Shown: positions 7,948-17,713, counted from the first letter of the stretch. The stretch is 64,000 nt of DNA from Corynebacterium bovis DSM 20582 = CIP 54.80 (GCF_030408615.1 NZ_CP047187.1:1426001-1490000), one strand, 5' to 3'. Notes: generated from the sequence alone by a model not told the origin. A program made the numbers and translations.

Positions 7948-9122
7948 CCCTCACCGCCCAGGAACAGTTCATCCGCACCGCCTCGTTGCTCGCGTGGTTC
8001 CGCGACCGTCCGCGGGCGTCGCTCATGGAGGCGTCGCGCCGGTTCGGCGTCCCGGTGGCGCAGATCCGCCACGAGCTCAAGCAGGTCAGCGACTGCGGCA
8101 TCCCCGGCTACTACCCGGGGTCGCTCGTCGAGGTGAGCCTCGACCGGATGACCGCGACGGTCGACTTCGCCGCCGGCCTCGACGGGCCCCTGCAGCTGAC
8201 GACGATGGAGGCCGGGGTCCTCCTGTTCTGTCTCGAGGCGCTGGGCAGCACGCTGCCGGAGGAGGAGCGGTCGGACGTCGACGGGGCGGCCCGGGCGGTC
8301 CGCCGGCTCCTGCGCAGCCGTCGCGGGGCCGGGGCGCGCGGCGGGGTGGTCACCGGGGGAGACGGCGCCGCCGGGGACGGTGCAGGTGGGGACGGTCCCG
8401 GGGGTGCGGGGTCCGGGGGAGAGGGGGACGACGACGCCCGCAGCGCCGGCGCCGGCTCCACGTCCGACGACGCGGGGGCCGGGGCGGACGTCGGGGGCGG
8501 TCCCCGGGACGGCGCGGACACCGCCGCCGTCCTCACCCGGGCGGTCGCGGACCGGCGGGTGCTCGCCGTCGACTACCTGTCCCTGTCGTCGGACGTCCGG
8601 TCGACCCGCCTGCTCGTCCCGGACCACGTCGGCATCGTCGAGGGCCGGACCTACCTGTGGGCGCGGGAGTGGACCCCGGCGGACGCGGACCCCGGGGCCG
8701 TGCCCGGTACGCTCCCGGGCACCACGCCCGACGCCGTGCCCGACGCGGTGCCGGCCTCCGCGGTCGGCCCGCAGCGGACGTGGGCCGTCGCCCGGATCCG
8801 TGGGGTCCGGGCCCTCGACGTGGAGGCCCCGCCGGCCGTGCTCCCGGACGTCGACCCGGAGGACCCCTTCGGCTTCGCCGGCCACGACGCGTGGGCGACG
8901 CTCACCCTCGCGCCGTCGGGGGCGTGGATGTACGAGTACTTCCCGGTGTGGCACGTCGACGGGGAGGACGACGGCGTCGTGACCATCGCGGACACGGGGG
9001 AGTGGCTCGACCGGTTCCTCGTGGCGTACTCCCCCGAAATCGTGGACGTCGCCCCGCCGGACGTGGCGGAACGGGTACGTGAACGCGCCCGGCGGGCGCT
9101 CGGCGTGTACGGTGCTGACTGA
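7944..9122 (+). CDS. pafC: WYL-domain transcriptional regulator PafC
   Basis: Partner of PafB in the DNA-damage activator. It has 392 residues with an N-terminal winged helix (about 1-70), a WYL domain and a C-terminal WCX domain (WATLTLAPSGAW onward). Two low-complexity insertions make it longer than typical: a Gly/Asp/Ala-rich stretch at about residues 130-190 and a short Pro/Gly/Val repeat near 248-270. Both look like disordered linkers that keep the frame. GTG 7944 overlaps the pafB stop. The following tatA is separated by 50 bases and has its own ribosome site. Confidence 0.9.
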   Translation: MTLTAQEQFIRTASLLAWFRDRPRASLMEASRRFGVPVAQIRHELKQVSDCGIPGYYPGSLVEVSLDRMTATVDFAAGLDGPLQLTTMEAGVLLFCLEALGSTLPEEERSDVDGAARAVRRLLRSRRGAGARGGVVTGGDGAAGDGAGGDGPGGAGSGGEGDDDARSAGAGSTSDDAGAGADVGGGPRDGADTAAVLTRAVADRRVLAVDYLSLSSDVRSTRLLVPDHVGIVEGRTYLWAREWTPADADPGAVPGTLPGTTPDAVPDAVPASAVGPQRTWAVARIRGVRALDVEAPPAVLPDVDPEDPFGFAGHDAWATLTLAPSGAWMYEYFPVWHVDGEDDGVVTIADTGEWLDRFLVAYSPEIVDVAPPDVAERVRERARRALGVYGAD

Positions 9123-9172
9123 CGCCCGGTTGACGAGACAACCGCGCACGACGTTCGACGAAAGGCATCTCC

Positions 9173-9520
9173 ATGGGTTCCCTCGGCTGGCCCGAAATCC
9201 TCATCATCGCCGCGGTGCTGCTCCTCCTGTTCGGCGCGACACGGTTGCCGAACATGGCCCGCTCCCTCGGCCGGTCGATGCGCATCTTCAAGTCCGAGAT
9301 GGACGAGATGCGTAACGACCGCCCCGCCCGTGGCGCGACGTCCGACCCCGCCGCGCTGCCGCAGTCCACGGTCGCCGACCCGGTCGTCGAGACCCCGGAG
9401 CAGGCCGAGGCCCGCCGGCAGGCGCAGGCCCAGGCCCAGCCCCAGGTGACGCAGGTCCCCGTGCAGCAGCCGGCCCCGCAGGAGCAGGCCCGGCCCCGGG
9501 ACGACCGGCAGGGCCTCTGA
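9173..9520 (+). CDS. tatA: Sec-independent translocase subunit TatA
   Basis: Pore-forming membrane subunit of the twin-arginine system. It has 115 residues: one N-terminal transmembrane helix (PEILIIAAVLLLLFG, about 7-21), the hinge FGATRLP, an amphipathic helix (MARSLGRSMRIFKSEM), then a Gln/Pro/Ala-rich disordered tail. The ribosome site GAAAGG precedes ATG 9173. It is followed by tatC, with a short tandem repeat in the gap. Confidence 0.95.
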   Translation: MGSLGWPEILIIAAVLLLLFGATRLPNMARSLGRSMRIFKSEMDEMRNDRPARGATSDPAALPQSTVADPVVETPEQAEARRQAQAQAQPQVTQVPVQQPAPQEQARPRDDRQGL

Positions 9521-9567
9521 CCCCGGCGGCCCCTCCGGCCCCCGGCACCACCCCGGCACACCCCGCC

Positions 9568-9603
9568 GCCACCGACGACACCGACGCCACCGACGACACC
9601 GAT
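9568..9603. repeat. Two 18-base tandem repeats between tatA and tatC
   Basis: GCCACCGACGACACCGAY occurs twice in a row (9568-9585, 9586-9603), running up to the tatC start. Confidence 0.7.
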
Positions 9604-9621
9604 GAGGCCTGATAGCCAACG

Positions 9622-10647
9622 ATGAGCACTGCACCCGGCCAGAGGAGGGTCCGCCTGCCGCGGCGGCGGAAGCGGTCCCCGGATGGGACGATGTCCCTCG
9701 TCGAGCACGTCAAGGAGTTCCGGCGACGGCTGCTCATCTCCCTCGCCGCGCTCGCGGTCGGGACCATCCTCGGCTACATCTGGTACTCGACGCGCGTCGG
9801 CCCGGTGCCGAGCCTCGCCGAGATCCTCACCGCCCCGTACTGCAGCGTCCCGGCCGAGCAGCGGTTCGGCAGCTCGTCGGGTGACTGCCGCCTGCTGGCG
9901 ACGAGCCCGTTCGAGATGTTCATCCTCCGGCTCAAGGTCGGCGCGCTCGCCGGCGCGGTGTTCTCCTCCCCGGTGTGGCTCACCCAGATCTGGGGGTTCA
10001 TCACCCCCGGGCTGAAGAAGAACGAGCGCCGGTGGACGCTCTCCTTCGTCGTCCTCGCGACCCTCCTGTTCACCGCCGGTGCGGTCCTCGCGTACTTCAT
10101 CCTCGCGTACGGCCTGGAGTTCCTCCTCACCATCGGCGACAAGGCGCAGATCGCGGCGCTGACGGGTGAGAAGTACTTCAGCTTCGCCCTCCACCTGCTG
10201 CTCATCTTCGGGGTAAGCTTCGAGGTCCCGCTCATCACGGCGATGCTCAACCTCGCCGGCATCCTGTCGTACGAGCAGCTCCGCAGCAAGCGGCGCTACA
10301 TCATCACGGTGATGTTCATCTTCGCGGCGTTCGCGACCCCGGGGCAGGACCCGTTCTCCATGATCGTGCTGGCCCTCGCGCTGTGCCTCATGATGGAGAC
10401 GGCGACCCAGTTCGCGCACGTCAACGACCGCCGCCGCAAGCGGAAGGTCCAGGGCTGGCTCGACCTCGACGACACCGAGGCCTCCCCGGTCGAGGCCGCC
10501 GCCCCGGTCGCCCCGTCACCGGCGCCGGCCCCGGCACCCCGCCCCACCGCCACCGGCCCCGCGACGACCGGCCCCGCCGGCCCCACGGGCACCGGCACCA
10601 CCGGACCCCACACCCCCGACGACGGGTACTTCGACGATGTCCTCTGA
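9622..10647 (+). CDS. tatC: Sec-independent translocase subunit TatC
   Basis: Six-span membrane receptor for twin-arginine signal peptides. It has 341 residues. The conserved N-terminal segment SLVEHVKEFRRRLLIS is at about 31-46, followed by six hydrophobic segments including PVWLTQIWGFITPGL and FGVSFEVPL with the family's acidic residue. The last 55 or so residues are a Pro/Ala/Thr-rich cytoplasmic tail, longer than in E. coli. The stop lies 11 bases inside helY, so the two are coupled. tatA-tatC-helY is a conserved actinobacterial order. Confidence 0.95.
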   Translation: MSTAPGQRRVRLPRRRKRSPDGTMSLVEHVKEFRRRLLISLAALAVGTILGYIWYSTRVGPVPSLAEILTAPYCSVPAEQRFGSSSGDCRLLATSPFEMFILRLKVGALAGAVFSSPVWLTQIWGFITPGLKKNERRWTLSFVVLATLLFTAGAVLAYFILAYGLEFLLTIGDKAQIAALTGEKYFSFALHLLLIFGVSFEVPLITAMLNLAGILSYEQLRSKRRYIITVMFIFAAFATPGQDPFSMIVLALALCLMMETATQFAHVNDRRRKRKVQGWLDLDDTEASPVEAAAPVAPSPAPAPAPRPTATGPATTGPAGPTGTGTTGPHTPDDGYFDDVL

Positions 10648-13411
10648 GACCCCGCACGCCTCCGGACCCCCGGACCCCGACCCGGACGCCCCGACCACCC
10701 CGCCGACGTCCCCGTCCCCGGACGCCGCGGCGACCGCTCCCACGGTGGCCGCGTTCCGTGAGCACTACGGTTTCCCCCTCGACGCGTTCCAGGTCGAGGC
10801 CGTCGAGGCGGTCGACGCGGGCCGGAGCGTCCTCGTGTGCGCGCCGACGGGCGCGGGGAAGACCGTGGTGGGGGAGTTCGCGGTGTTCACCGCGCTGCGC
10901 CACGGCGGCACGTGCTTCTACACCACCCCGATCAAGGCGCTGAGCAACCAGAAGTACCACGACCTCGTCGCCCGCTACGGGGAGGCGGACGTCGGGCTCC
11001 TCACCGGTGACGTGTCGGTCAACGGTGACGCCCCCGTCGTCGTCATGACGACCGAGGTCCTCCGCAACATGATCTACTCCGGCTCCCCGCGGCTGGACTC
11101 CCTGACCCACGTCGTCATGGACGAGGTCCACTTCCTCGCCGACCGTTCCCGCGGACCGGTGTGGGAGGAGGCGATCCTCACCCTCGACCCCCGGGTCCTC
11201 CTCGTGTCCCTCTCGGCGACGGTGAGCAACGCCGAGGAGTTCGGCGGCTGGCTCCGCACGGTCCGCGGGGACACGGACATCGTCGTCACCACCCACCGGC
11301 CGGTGCCGCTGCACCAGCACCTCATGGTCGGCACGCGGGTCCTGCCGCTGTTCACGGGGGACACCGACGATCTCGGCGCGGTCAACCGCGCGGCCGTCGC
11401 GGCGGCGGCCACGGCGGAGAAGCAGGGCCGCCGGCGGGGGACGAAGCGGTCCGACGCCGTCATGCGCCTCCGCGGCGACGGCATGCTCCCGGCGATCTAC
11501 TTCATCTTCTCGCGGGCGGGCTGCGACGGCGCGGTCCGGCAGCTGCTCGTCGACCGCATCGACCTCGTCACCCCGGAGCAGCGGGAGGAGATCCTGCGTA
11601 CCGTCGACGCCGGCGTGGACGGCATCGGCCGGGAGGACCTCGGGATCCTCGGGTTCCGGCAGTGGCGGCGGGCCCTGTCCCACGGGTTCGCCGCCCACCA
11701 CGCGGGGATGCTCCCGGCCTTCCGGCACATCGTCGAGGACCTGTTCTCCCGGGGCCTCGTGAAGGTGTGCTTCGCGACGGAGACCCTCGCGCTGGGCATC
11801 AACATGCCGGCGCGCAGCGTCGTCCTCGAGAAGCTGGTGAAGTACAACGGCGAGGCGCACGTCGACCTCACCCCGGCCCAGTACACCCAGCTCACCGGGC
11901 GGGCGGGGCGACGGGGGACCGACACCGTCGGCCACGCCGTCGTCCTGTGGTCGCCGGGGATGGACCCCTACGCGGTCGCGGACCTCGCCTCGACCCGGTC
12001 GTACCCCCTGGACTCGACGTTCCGCCCCGGCTACAACATGGCCGTCAACCTCATCGCGACGAAGGGGTACGACGACGCCCACCGGATCCTCGAACGCTCC
12101 TTCGCCCAGTACCAGATCGACGGCACGGTCGTGGAGCGCGCGGAGCAGGTCGAGCGCCGGCGGCGGGACCTAGACGAGGCGCGGCGGGCCCTCGAGGCGG
12201 CCGTCGGCCGCGTCGCCCCGCCGGCGGTGGACGGCACCGACGCCGTCGAGGAGCTGCTCGACTACGCCGAGCTCCGCCGGCTGCTCAGCCACGAGGAACG
12301 GCGGGCGAAGCGCACGGCCGGGGACGAGCGCCGCGCGGAGACCACGGCGATGCTCGCCGACCGGGGGTTCGGGGACATCATCGTCCTGCCCACGGGCCGC
12401 GACCCGGACGTCGCCGTCGTCGTCCGGCCCGACGGCAACCGCCGCGACCCCCGGCCGTGGATCGTCACCGAGGACGGCTGGTGCGGTCCGGTCAGTGCCG
12501 ACGTCTTCCGGAACGTCCCCCTCGCGGTCGGCCACATGGCCCTGCCGCGGGGCGCGCAGAAGTCGCCGCGCCGGCTCGCCCGGTCAGTCGCCGCGACCCT
12601 GCGCCGGCAGCACGTCGACAAGCCGCGGTCGCTCAAGGTCACGGCCCGCGGCTCGACCCGGGCGGCGTCCGACCTCCGCGACCGGGTCCACACCCACCCG
12701 GTGCACGCCTGGCCCGACCGGGAGCAGCTCGTGGCCCCGGCGACGCAGCTGCTCAAGGCCCGCCGCCGGCTCGACCACGAACTCGGCGAGGCCGGGCCGG
12801 ACGCCGACACCCTCGGCCGGACCTTCGACCGCATCCTCGACCTCCTCCGCGAACTCGACTACGTCGACGGCCGCGGGCCGGACACCGCGGTCACCGTCGA
12901 GGGGCAGCGGCTCGCCCGCGTGCACCACGAGTCGGACCTCCTCGTCGCCCAGTGCCTCCGGCGCGGCGTGTGGGACCACCTCGACCCGGCGGAACTCGCC
13001 GCCGCGGTGAGCACGTGCGTGTTCGAGATCCGCCGCGAGGTCCCCGTCGCCGGGGCCGGGCCCGGCCTGCCCACCGAGCCGCTCACCGCGGCCGTGGAGG
13101 ACGTCATCCGGATCCACCGCGAGCTCACGAGCGACGAGGAACGCCACCGCCTCCCGGTCACCCGGCCCCCGGAGCCGGCGTTCGCCGCGGCACTGCACCA
13201 GTGGACCGCCGGGGCGCCGCTGGACTACTGCCTCCGGGCGGCGGAGGCGGCGGGCGCCCCGATGACGCCCGGCGACTTCGTCCGGTGGTGCCGGCGGGTC
13301 ACCGACCTGCTCAGCCAGATCACCCAGACCGGGTACTCGGACGAGGTCCGCGCCGGTGCGCGCGCCGCGGCGCGGGCGCTCAACCGGGGGGTCGTCGCCG
13401 TCGGGGCGTGA
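10637..13411 (+). CDS. helY: Ski2-like DEAD/DEAH RNA helicase HelY
   Basis: ATP-dependent helicase of the Ski2/Mtr4 superfamily 2 group, probably acting on RNA. It has 924 residues: Walker A (APTGAGKT, about 69-76), DEVH box (162-165), SAT motif (LSATVS), and motif VI (QLTGRAGRRG) near residue 420. A C-terminal DSHCT-type helical domain fills the last 200 residues. The first 35 residues are Pro/Thr/Asp-rich and probably disordered. ATG 10637 lies inside the end of tatC. It is followed 26 bases later by a peptidase gene. Confidence 0.92.
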   Translation: MSSETPHASGPPDPDPDAPTTPPTSPSPDAAATAPTVAAFREHYGFPLDAFQVEAVEAVDAGRSVLVCAPTGAGKTVVGEFAVFTALRHGGTCFYTTPIKALSNQKYHDLVARYGEADVGLLTGDVSVNGDAPVVVMTTEVLRNMIYSGSPRLDSLTHVVMDEVHFLADRSRGPVWEEAILTLDPRVLLVSLSATVSNAEEFGGWLRTVRGDTDIVVTTHRPVPLHQHLMVGTRVLPLFTGDTDDLGAVNRAAVAAAATAEKQGRRRGTKRSDAVMRLRGDGMLPAIYFIFSRAGCDGAVRQLLVDRIDLVTPEQREEILRTVDAGVDGIGREDLGILGFRQWRRALSHGFAAHHAGMLPAFRHIVEDLFSRGLVKVCFATETLALGINMPARSVVLEKLVKYNGEAHVDLTPAQYTQLTGRAGRRGTDTVGHAVVLWSPGMDPYAVADLASTRSYPLDSTFRPGYNMAVNLIATKGYDDAHRILERSFAQYQIDGTVVERAEQVERRRRDLDEARRALEAAVGRVAPPAVDGTDAVEELLDYAELRRLLSHEERRAKRTAGDERRAETTAMLADRGFGDIIVLPTGRDPDVAVVVRPDGNRRDPRPWIVTEDGWCGPVSADVFRNVPLAVGHMALPRGAQKSPRRLARSVAATLRRQHVDKPRSLKVTARGSTRAASDLRDRVHTHPVHAWPDREQLVAPATQLLKARRRLDHELGEAGPDADTLGRTFDRILDLLRELDYVDGRGPDTAVTVEGQRLARVHHESDLLVAQCLRRGVWDHLDPAELAAAVSTCVFEIRREVPVAGAGPGLPTEPLTAAVEDVIRIHRELTSDEERHRLPVTRPPEPAFAAALHQWTAGAPLDYCLRAAEAAGAPMTPGDFVRWCRRVTDLLSQITQTGYSDEVRAGARAAARALNRGVVAVGA

Positions 13412-13423
13412 CACCCCGCCGGG

Positions 13424-13429
13424 TAGCAT
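13424..13429 (+). promoter_or_regulatory. -10 element, leaderless geometry
   Basis: TAGCAT ends 8 bases before the ATG at 13438. No ribosome site is seen, which suggests a leaderless mRNA. Confidence 0.45.
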
Positions 13430-13437
13430 CGGGGGCC

Positions 13438-14571
13438 ATGAGCGAACGCAGCAGCATCTTCCCCCCGGAGACCTTCCGGTCCCGTCTCGACCGCGTCGCC
13501 GACCTCGTGGAGAGCCGCGGTCTCGACGGCGCCCTCATCACGCCCGGCCCGGACCTCGAGTACCTGCTCGACTCCCGGATCGCGACGCACGAGCGCTTCG
13601 CCGGGCTCGTCGTCACCCCCGGACGCCGCGTCATGGTCGTCCCGGCGGTCGACGCCGCGGACATGCGGTCGTCGGTCGCCGGCGCGATCGGCGTCGACGT
13701 CGTCGGCTGGTCGGACGGGGAGGACCCGTACGCGCTCGTCCCGGCGGGCGACGTCGCCGTCAGCGCGTCGACGACGGCCGACCACCTCACGCTCCTCATG
13801 GACCGGGGCCTGCGGCCGGTCAACGCGACGACGGTCCTGCGCGACGTGTTCATGCGCAAGGAGGAGGCGGAGATCGGGGAGCTCCGCCGGGCGGCTCACG
13901 CCATCGACGAGGTCCACCGCCAGGTCCCCGCGATCCTGCGGGCCGGCGTCACGGAGAACGAGGTCGCCGCCGAACTCGAGGCCCTCATCCTCGCGGAGCA
14001 CCGCAGCGTCGACTTCATCATCGTCGGCTCCGGGCCACACGGTGCCGACCCGCACCACGACCACTCCGACCGGGTCATCCGTGACGGCGACGTCGTCGTC
14101 GTCGACATCGGCGGGACCCTCGACACCGGCTACCACTCCGACTGCACCCGGACCTACGTCGTCGGGGAGCCGGACGACCGGCAGCGGGAGATGTACGCGG
14201 TCCTCCAGGCCGCCCAGCAGCGGGGGCTCGACGTCGCCCGCCCCGGGGTCACGGCCCAGGAGGTGGACCGGGCGGTGCGGCAGGTCATCGACGAGGCCGG
14301 GTACGGGGAGTACGTCATCCACCGCACCGGGCACGGCATCGGCCTGTCCGGTCACGAGGAGCCGTTCATCATCGAGGGCAACGACCTCGTGCTCGAGGAG
14401 TCCATGGCCTTCTCCGTCGAGCCGGGGCTCTACGTCCCGGGGTCGTGGGGCGCGCGGATCGAGGACATCATCGTCCTCACCGCCGACGGCCACGAGCAGC
14501 TCAACGTCACCACGCACGACCTCGTGCACGTGCCCGCGGAGGGCGGCGCGGCGACGGGGGCCGGCCGGTGA
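13438..14571 (+). CDS. M24 family Xaa-Pro peptidase
   Basis: Metal-dependent aminopeptidase or prolidase that cuts before or after proline. It has 377 residues: an N-terminal creatinase-like domain (1-135) and a pita-bread catalytic domain. The five metal ligands are visible: Asp in VVVDIGG, Asp in YHSDCTRTY, His in HRTGHGIG, Glu in FSVEPGL and Glu in ARIEDI. It matches PepE/PepQ-like proteins (Rv2089c) that lie beside helY and tat genes in mycobacteria. ATG 13438 is chosen from the -10 just upstream; the frame is open much further 5' only as a shadow of helY. The stop overlaps the next GTG. Confidence 0.9.
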   Translation: MSERSSIFPPETFRSRLDRVADLVESRGLDGALITPGPDLEYLLDSRIATHERFAGLVVTPGRRVMVVPAVDAADMRSSVAGAIGVDVVGWSDGEDPYALVPAGDVAVSASTTADHLTLLMDRGLRPVNATTVLRDVFMRKEEAEIGELRRAAHAIDEVHRQVPAILRAGVTENEVAAELEALILAEHRSVDFIIVGSGPHGADPHHDHSDRVIRDGDVVVVDIGGTLDTGYHSDCTRTYVVGEPDDRQREMYAVLQAAQQRGLDVARPGVTAQEVDRAVRQVIDEAGYGEYVIHRTGHGIGLSGHEEPFIIEGNDLVLEESMAFSVEPGLYVPGSWGARIEDIIVLTADGHEQLNVTTHDLVHVPAEGGAATGAGR

Positions 14572-15326
14572 GCCGCATCGCGCTGTTCGGGGCGACGAGC
14601 GAGATCGGCGGCGAGATCGCCGTGCGCCTCGCCACGGACGACGACGGCCGCGGCAACAGCGTGGTCCTCGCCGCCCGCCGCCCCGAGGCCCTCGCCGACC
14701 TGCGCGCCCGGCTCCTCGCGGCGGGCGCGGCCGAGGTGGAGACGGTGTTCTTCGACGCGGCGGACTGCCCGGCGCAGGAGGAGGTCGTCGACCGGATCGA
14801 GGCCGGGGGAGCGGTCGACACCGCCGTGGCCGCCTTCGGCGTCCTCGGTGACCAGGAGGCCGCCGAGAGCGACCCGGCGGAGGTGGAGCGGATCCTCCAC
14901 ACGGACTTCACGGCGCAGGCGGTCCTGCTCACGCTGCTCGCCGCCCGGATGCGCCGCCGGGGCCGCGGGACGCTCGTCGCGTTCTCGTCCGTCGCCGGGG
15001 CGCGGGTGCGCCGCCCGAACTACGTCTACGGCTCGGCGAAGGCGGGGCTCGACGGCTTCTGCCAGGGGATGCAGGACGCCCTGGCGGGCACCGGGGTGCG
15101 GCTGCTCCTCGTCCGGCCGGGGTTCGTCGTCGGCCGGATGACCGCGGGGATGACGCCCGCCCCGATGTCGTCGACGCCCGCGCAGGTCGCCGACGCCACC
15201 GTCCGGGCGCTGGGCCGCCCCGGCGGGGTGCGCGCCGACGCGGTGTGGATCCCCGCCCGCCTCGGCGTGCTCGCCGCGGTGACGCACGTCGTCCCCCGGT
15301 GGCTCTGGCGGCGGGCCCCCCGCTGA
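14568..15326 (+). CDS. Short-chain dehydrogenase/reductase (DprE2-like subgroup)
   Basis: NAD(P)-dependent oxidoreductase of 252 residues. The cofactor motif is degenerate (GATSEIGGEIA, about 7-17). The catalytic Ser/Tyr/Lys set is visible as FSSVAGARV and YVYGSAKAG. The GATSEI form resembles the reductases related to DprE2 and Rv2073c, but the dprE1 partner is not here, so the substrate is unknown. GTG 14568 overlaps the peptidase stop by four bases, suggesting one transcript. Confidence 0.8.
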   Translation: MSRIALFGATSEIGGEIAVRLATDDDGRGNSVVLAARRPEALADLRARLLAAGAAEVETVFFDAADCPAQEEVVDRIEAGGAVDTAVAAFGVLGDQEAAESDPAEVERILHTDFTAQAVLLTLLAARMRRRGRGTLVAFSSVAGARVRRPNYVYGSAKAGLDGFCQGMQDALAGTGVRLLLVRPGFVVGRMTAGMTPAPMSSTPAQVADATVRALGRPGGVRADAVWIPARLGVLAAVTHVVPRWLWRRAPR

Positions 15327-15488
15327 CCCCCGCTGACCCCCGTGCCCGGGGGCGACCCCGGCACCCCCGCCCCGGCCCCGCGGCGACGGCGGCGGAACAC
15401 ACACCCACCGGCGGCCGTTGACAGGGTGTGCCCGGGTGACCGGCACCCCGCCGGCCCCAGCCCCCCAACGTCAGGAGCGCCCCACACC

Positions 15489-16043
15489 ATGCCCCTCGTC
15501 CCCCTGCTCGTCTACGTCGTCGTCGAGATTCTCGCGTTCGTGCTGCTCACGTCGTGGATCGGCGTCGGCTGGACGGTGCTTCTCCTCGTCGGCCTCTTCG
15601 TCCTCGGCGTCGTGCTCGCGGCCCGGCAGTTCCGCGCCGTCGCCCGCCGGGCGCTGCGGGACACGCGCCACCCGGGGGCCATCACGGCGGATGCGGCGTT
15701 GCTGCTCGTCGGCTCGGTCGGGGTCGCGCTGCCGGGGGTGGTGACGACGGTCCTCGGGCTCGTGCTCATCGTCCCGTGGACGCGCGCCGGTGTCCGCCGG
15801 CTGCTCGGCTCCGCGGTGCGGCGTCGCCTCGAACGGTTCGGCGGGTCGTCGTTCGCCACCGTCACCGGGTTCGGGATGCGCGGCGCCGCCGACGGCACCG
15901 GGGGACGCGGCGCGGACACCGCCGCCGGCCCGTCCGCCCGACGGGGCGGCTCCGCGACGGCCCCCGGGCGGGGTGCCCGCGGCGGACGCCCGCCGGGGTG
16001 GGGCGAGATCATCGACCACCGCGACGACGAGTTCGACCGGTGA
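15489..16043 (+). CDS. fxsA: FxsA family membrane protein
   Basis: 184 residues. Two transmembrane segments at about 5-40 (VYVVVEILAFVLL, WTVLLLVGLFVLGVVLAA) and a third at about 75-100 match the FxsA family, whose E. coli member lowers phage exclusion; its role in actinobacteria is unknown. The C-terminal third is Gly/Ala/Arg-rich and disordered. ATG 15489 follows the AGGAGCG ribosome site. The stop overlaps the GTG of lnt. Confidence 0.85.
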   Translation: MPLVPLLVYVVVEILAFVLLTSWIGVGWTVLLLVGLFVLGVVLAARQFRAVARRALRDTRHPGAITADAALLLVGSVGVALPGVVTTVLGLVLIVPWTRAGVRRLLGSAVRRRLERFGGSSFATVTGFGMRGAADGTGGRGADTAAGPSARRGGSATAPGRGARGGRPPGWGEIIDHRDDEFDR

Positions 16044-17713
16044 CGGCCCTGCGCCGCGTCCTCGCCCACACCCTCCTCGCCGCGGGCGCGGGCCTGGCGG
16101 TGTTCGCGACCTACCAGCCGACGGGGATGTGGTGGGCCGGGGTGCCGGGTGTCGCGCTGCTCATGTGGGTGGTGCTGCGCAGCCGGAGTGTCCGCGGGGT
16201 CGTGTGGCTGACGTGGGTGCAGGGGCTCGTGACGTACCTGCTGCTCCTGCCGTGGATCGGCGAGTTCGTCGGCGCGTCGGCGTGGATCGCCCTCGCGGTC
16301 GTCGAGTCGCTGTACAGCGCGGTGCTGGGTCTCGGCCTCGCCGCGCTCGTGCCGTGGTGGCGGTCCGGGCGCCGGCGCGGGCCGGTCGTCGTCGTCACCG
16401 CGGCGTGGTTCGTCGCCGTCGAGTGGTTCCGGTCGACGTGGCCGTTCGGCGGGTTCCCGTGGGGGAGGATGGCCTGGGGGCAGGTCGGGGGCCCGATCAC
16501 CCCGTGGGTCTCCGTCGCCGGCCCCGCGCTCGTCACGTTCATGCTGGTCGTGGCGGGTCTGGGGGTGCTCACCCTCGTCGAGCGGCGGTGGGTGGCCGGG
16601 GGCGTGCCGGTCGTCGTCGCCCTCGGCGGGGGTCTGCTGCTCGGGGCGGTGGCGGTGCCCGGGGTCAACAGCACGGGCACGGGGGACTCCGGGGGTGACG
16701 ACGGAGCGCCCCGGACGGTGAACGTCGCCGCGATCCAGGGCAACGTCCCCCAGCTCGGCCTGGACTTCGCCCAGCAGCGGCGGGCGGTGCTCGACAACCA
16801 CGTACGGCGGACCCGGGAGCTCGCCGACCGGGTGCGCGCCGGGGAGGCCCCGCAGCCGGACATCGTCATCTGGCCGGAGAACTCGTCGGACGTCAGCCCG
16901 TTCTCCGACCCGACGGCCGCCGCGCTCATCGACGGGGCCGCCGCGGACGTCGGCGCCCCGATCCTCGTCGGCACCCTGTCGCGGGACGACGTCGGGCCGA
17001 AGAACACGATGGTGGTGTGGAACCCGGACGGGACCGGCCCGGCGGACACGCACTCGAAGCGGTACCTCCAGCCGTTCGGGGAGTACATGCCGTTCCGGGA
17101 CCTGCTGCGGAAGGTGAGTCCCTACGTGGACCGGGCGGGGAACTTCACGCCGGGGGACGACGACGGCGTGGTCGGCATGGCGGGCGTCGACGTCGGTGTC
17201 GCGACGTGTTACGAGGTGGCGTTCGACGGTGCGTTCCGCGACGCGGTCACCGCCGGGGCCCAGCTCCTCGCCGTGCCGACGAACAACGCGACGTTCGGGT
17301 TCACGGACATGACCTACCAGCAGCTCGCGATGAGCCGGATGCGGGCGGTCGAGTACGACCGGGCCGTCGTCGTCGCGGCGACGTCGGGTGTCTCGGCGAT
17401 CGTCGAGCCGGACGGCACGGTCGCCCAGCGGTCGGAGATCTTCCGCGGGGCGGTGCTCCAGGCGGACCTCCCGCTTCCGGACCCGGGCGCCCCCGGTGGT
17501 ACTGTCACCCTGTCTGCGCGGGTCGGGCCGGGGGTCGAGTATGCCCTCGCCGCCCTCGGACTCGGAGCGGTCGTCGTGGCCGGAGCCGCCGGGGTGTCCT
17601 CGCGGCGCGCCTCGGCGCGCACGGGGCGACCGCGGCGGACGGCACGCCCGGCACGGACGGGTTCACGACCGGCGAGAGCGCGCCGCACCGCGGGCGCGAG
17701 GAACAACGACTGA
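16040..17713 (+). CDS. lnt: Apolipoprotein N-acyltransferase Lnt
   Basis: Adds the third acyl chain to lipoproteins at the membrane. It has 557 residues: an N-terminal block of about seven hydrophobic helices (1-200) and a carbon-nitrogen hydrolase domain. The catalytic triad is visible: Glu in IVIWPENSSD, Lys in HSKRYLQPFGEY and Cys in VATCYEV. A last transmembrane helix (YALAALGLGAVVVAGA) precedes an Arg-rich tail. In M. tuberculosis this domain is fused to Ppm1; here the two are separate, as in other corynebacteria. GTG 16040 overlaps the fxsA stop. Confidence 0.93.
   Translation: MTALRRVLAHTLLAAGAGLAVFATYQPTGMWWAGVPGVALLMWVVLRSRSVRGVVWLTWVQGLVTYLLLLPWIGEFVGASAWIALAVVESLYSAVLGLGLAALVPWWRSGRRRGPVVVVTAAWFVAVEWFRSTWPFGGFPWGRMAWGQVGGPITPWVSVAGPALVTFMLVVAGLGVLTLVERRWVAGGVPVVVALGGGLLLGAVAVPGVNSTGTGDSGGDDGAPRTVNVAAIQGNVPQLGLDFAQQRRAVLDNHVRRTRELADRVRAGEAPQPDIVIWPENSSDVSPFSDPTAAALIDGAAADVGAPILVGTLSRDDVGPKNTMVVWNPDGTGPADTHSKRYLQPFGEYMPFRDLLRKVSPYVDRAGNFTPGDDDGVVGMAGVDVGVATCYEVAFDGAFRDAVTAGAQLLAVPTNNATFGFTDMTYQQLAMSRMRAVEYDRAVVVAATSGVSAIVEPDGTVAQRSEIFRGAVLQADLPLPDPGAPGGTVTLSARVGPGVEYALAALGLGAVVVAGAAGVSSRRASARTGRPRRTARPARTGSRPARARRTAGARNND

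Noticed and set aside
10421..12082. 553-codon minus-strand ORF across tatC/helY
   Set aside because: Antisense shadow with no domain; tatC and helY are certain.
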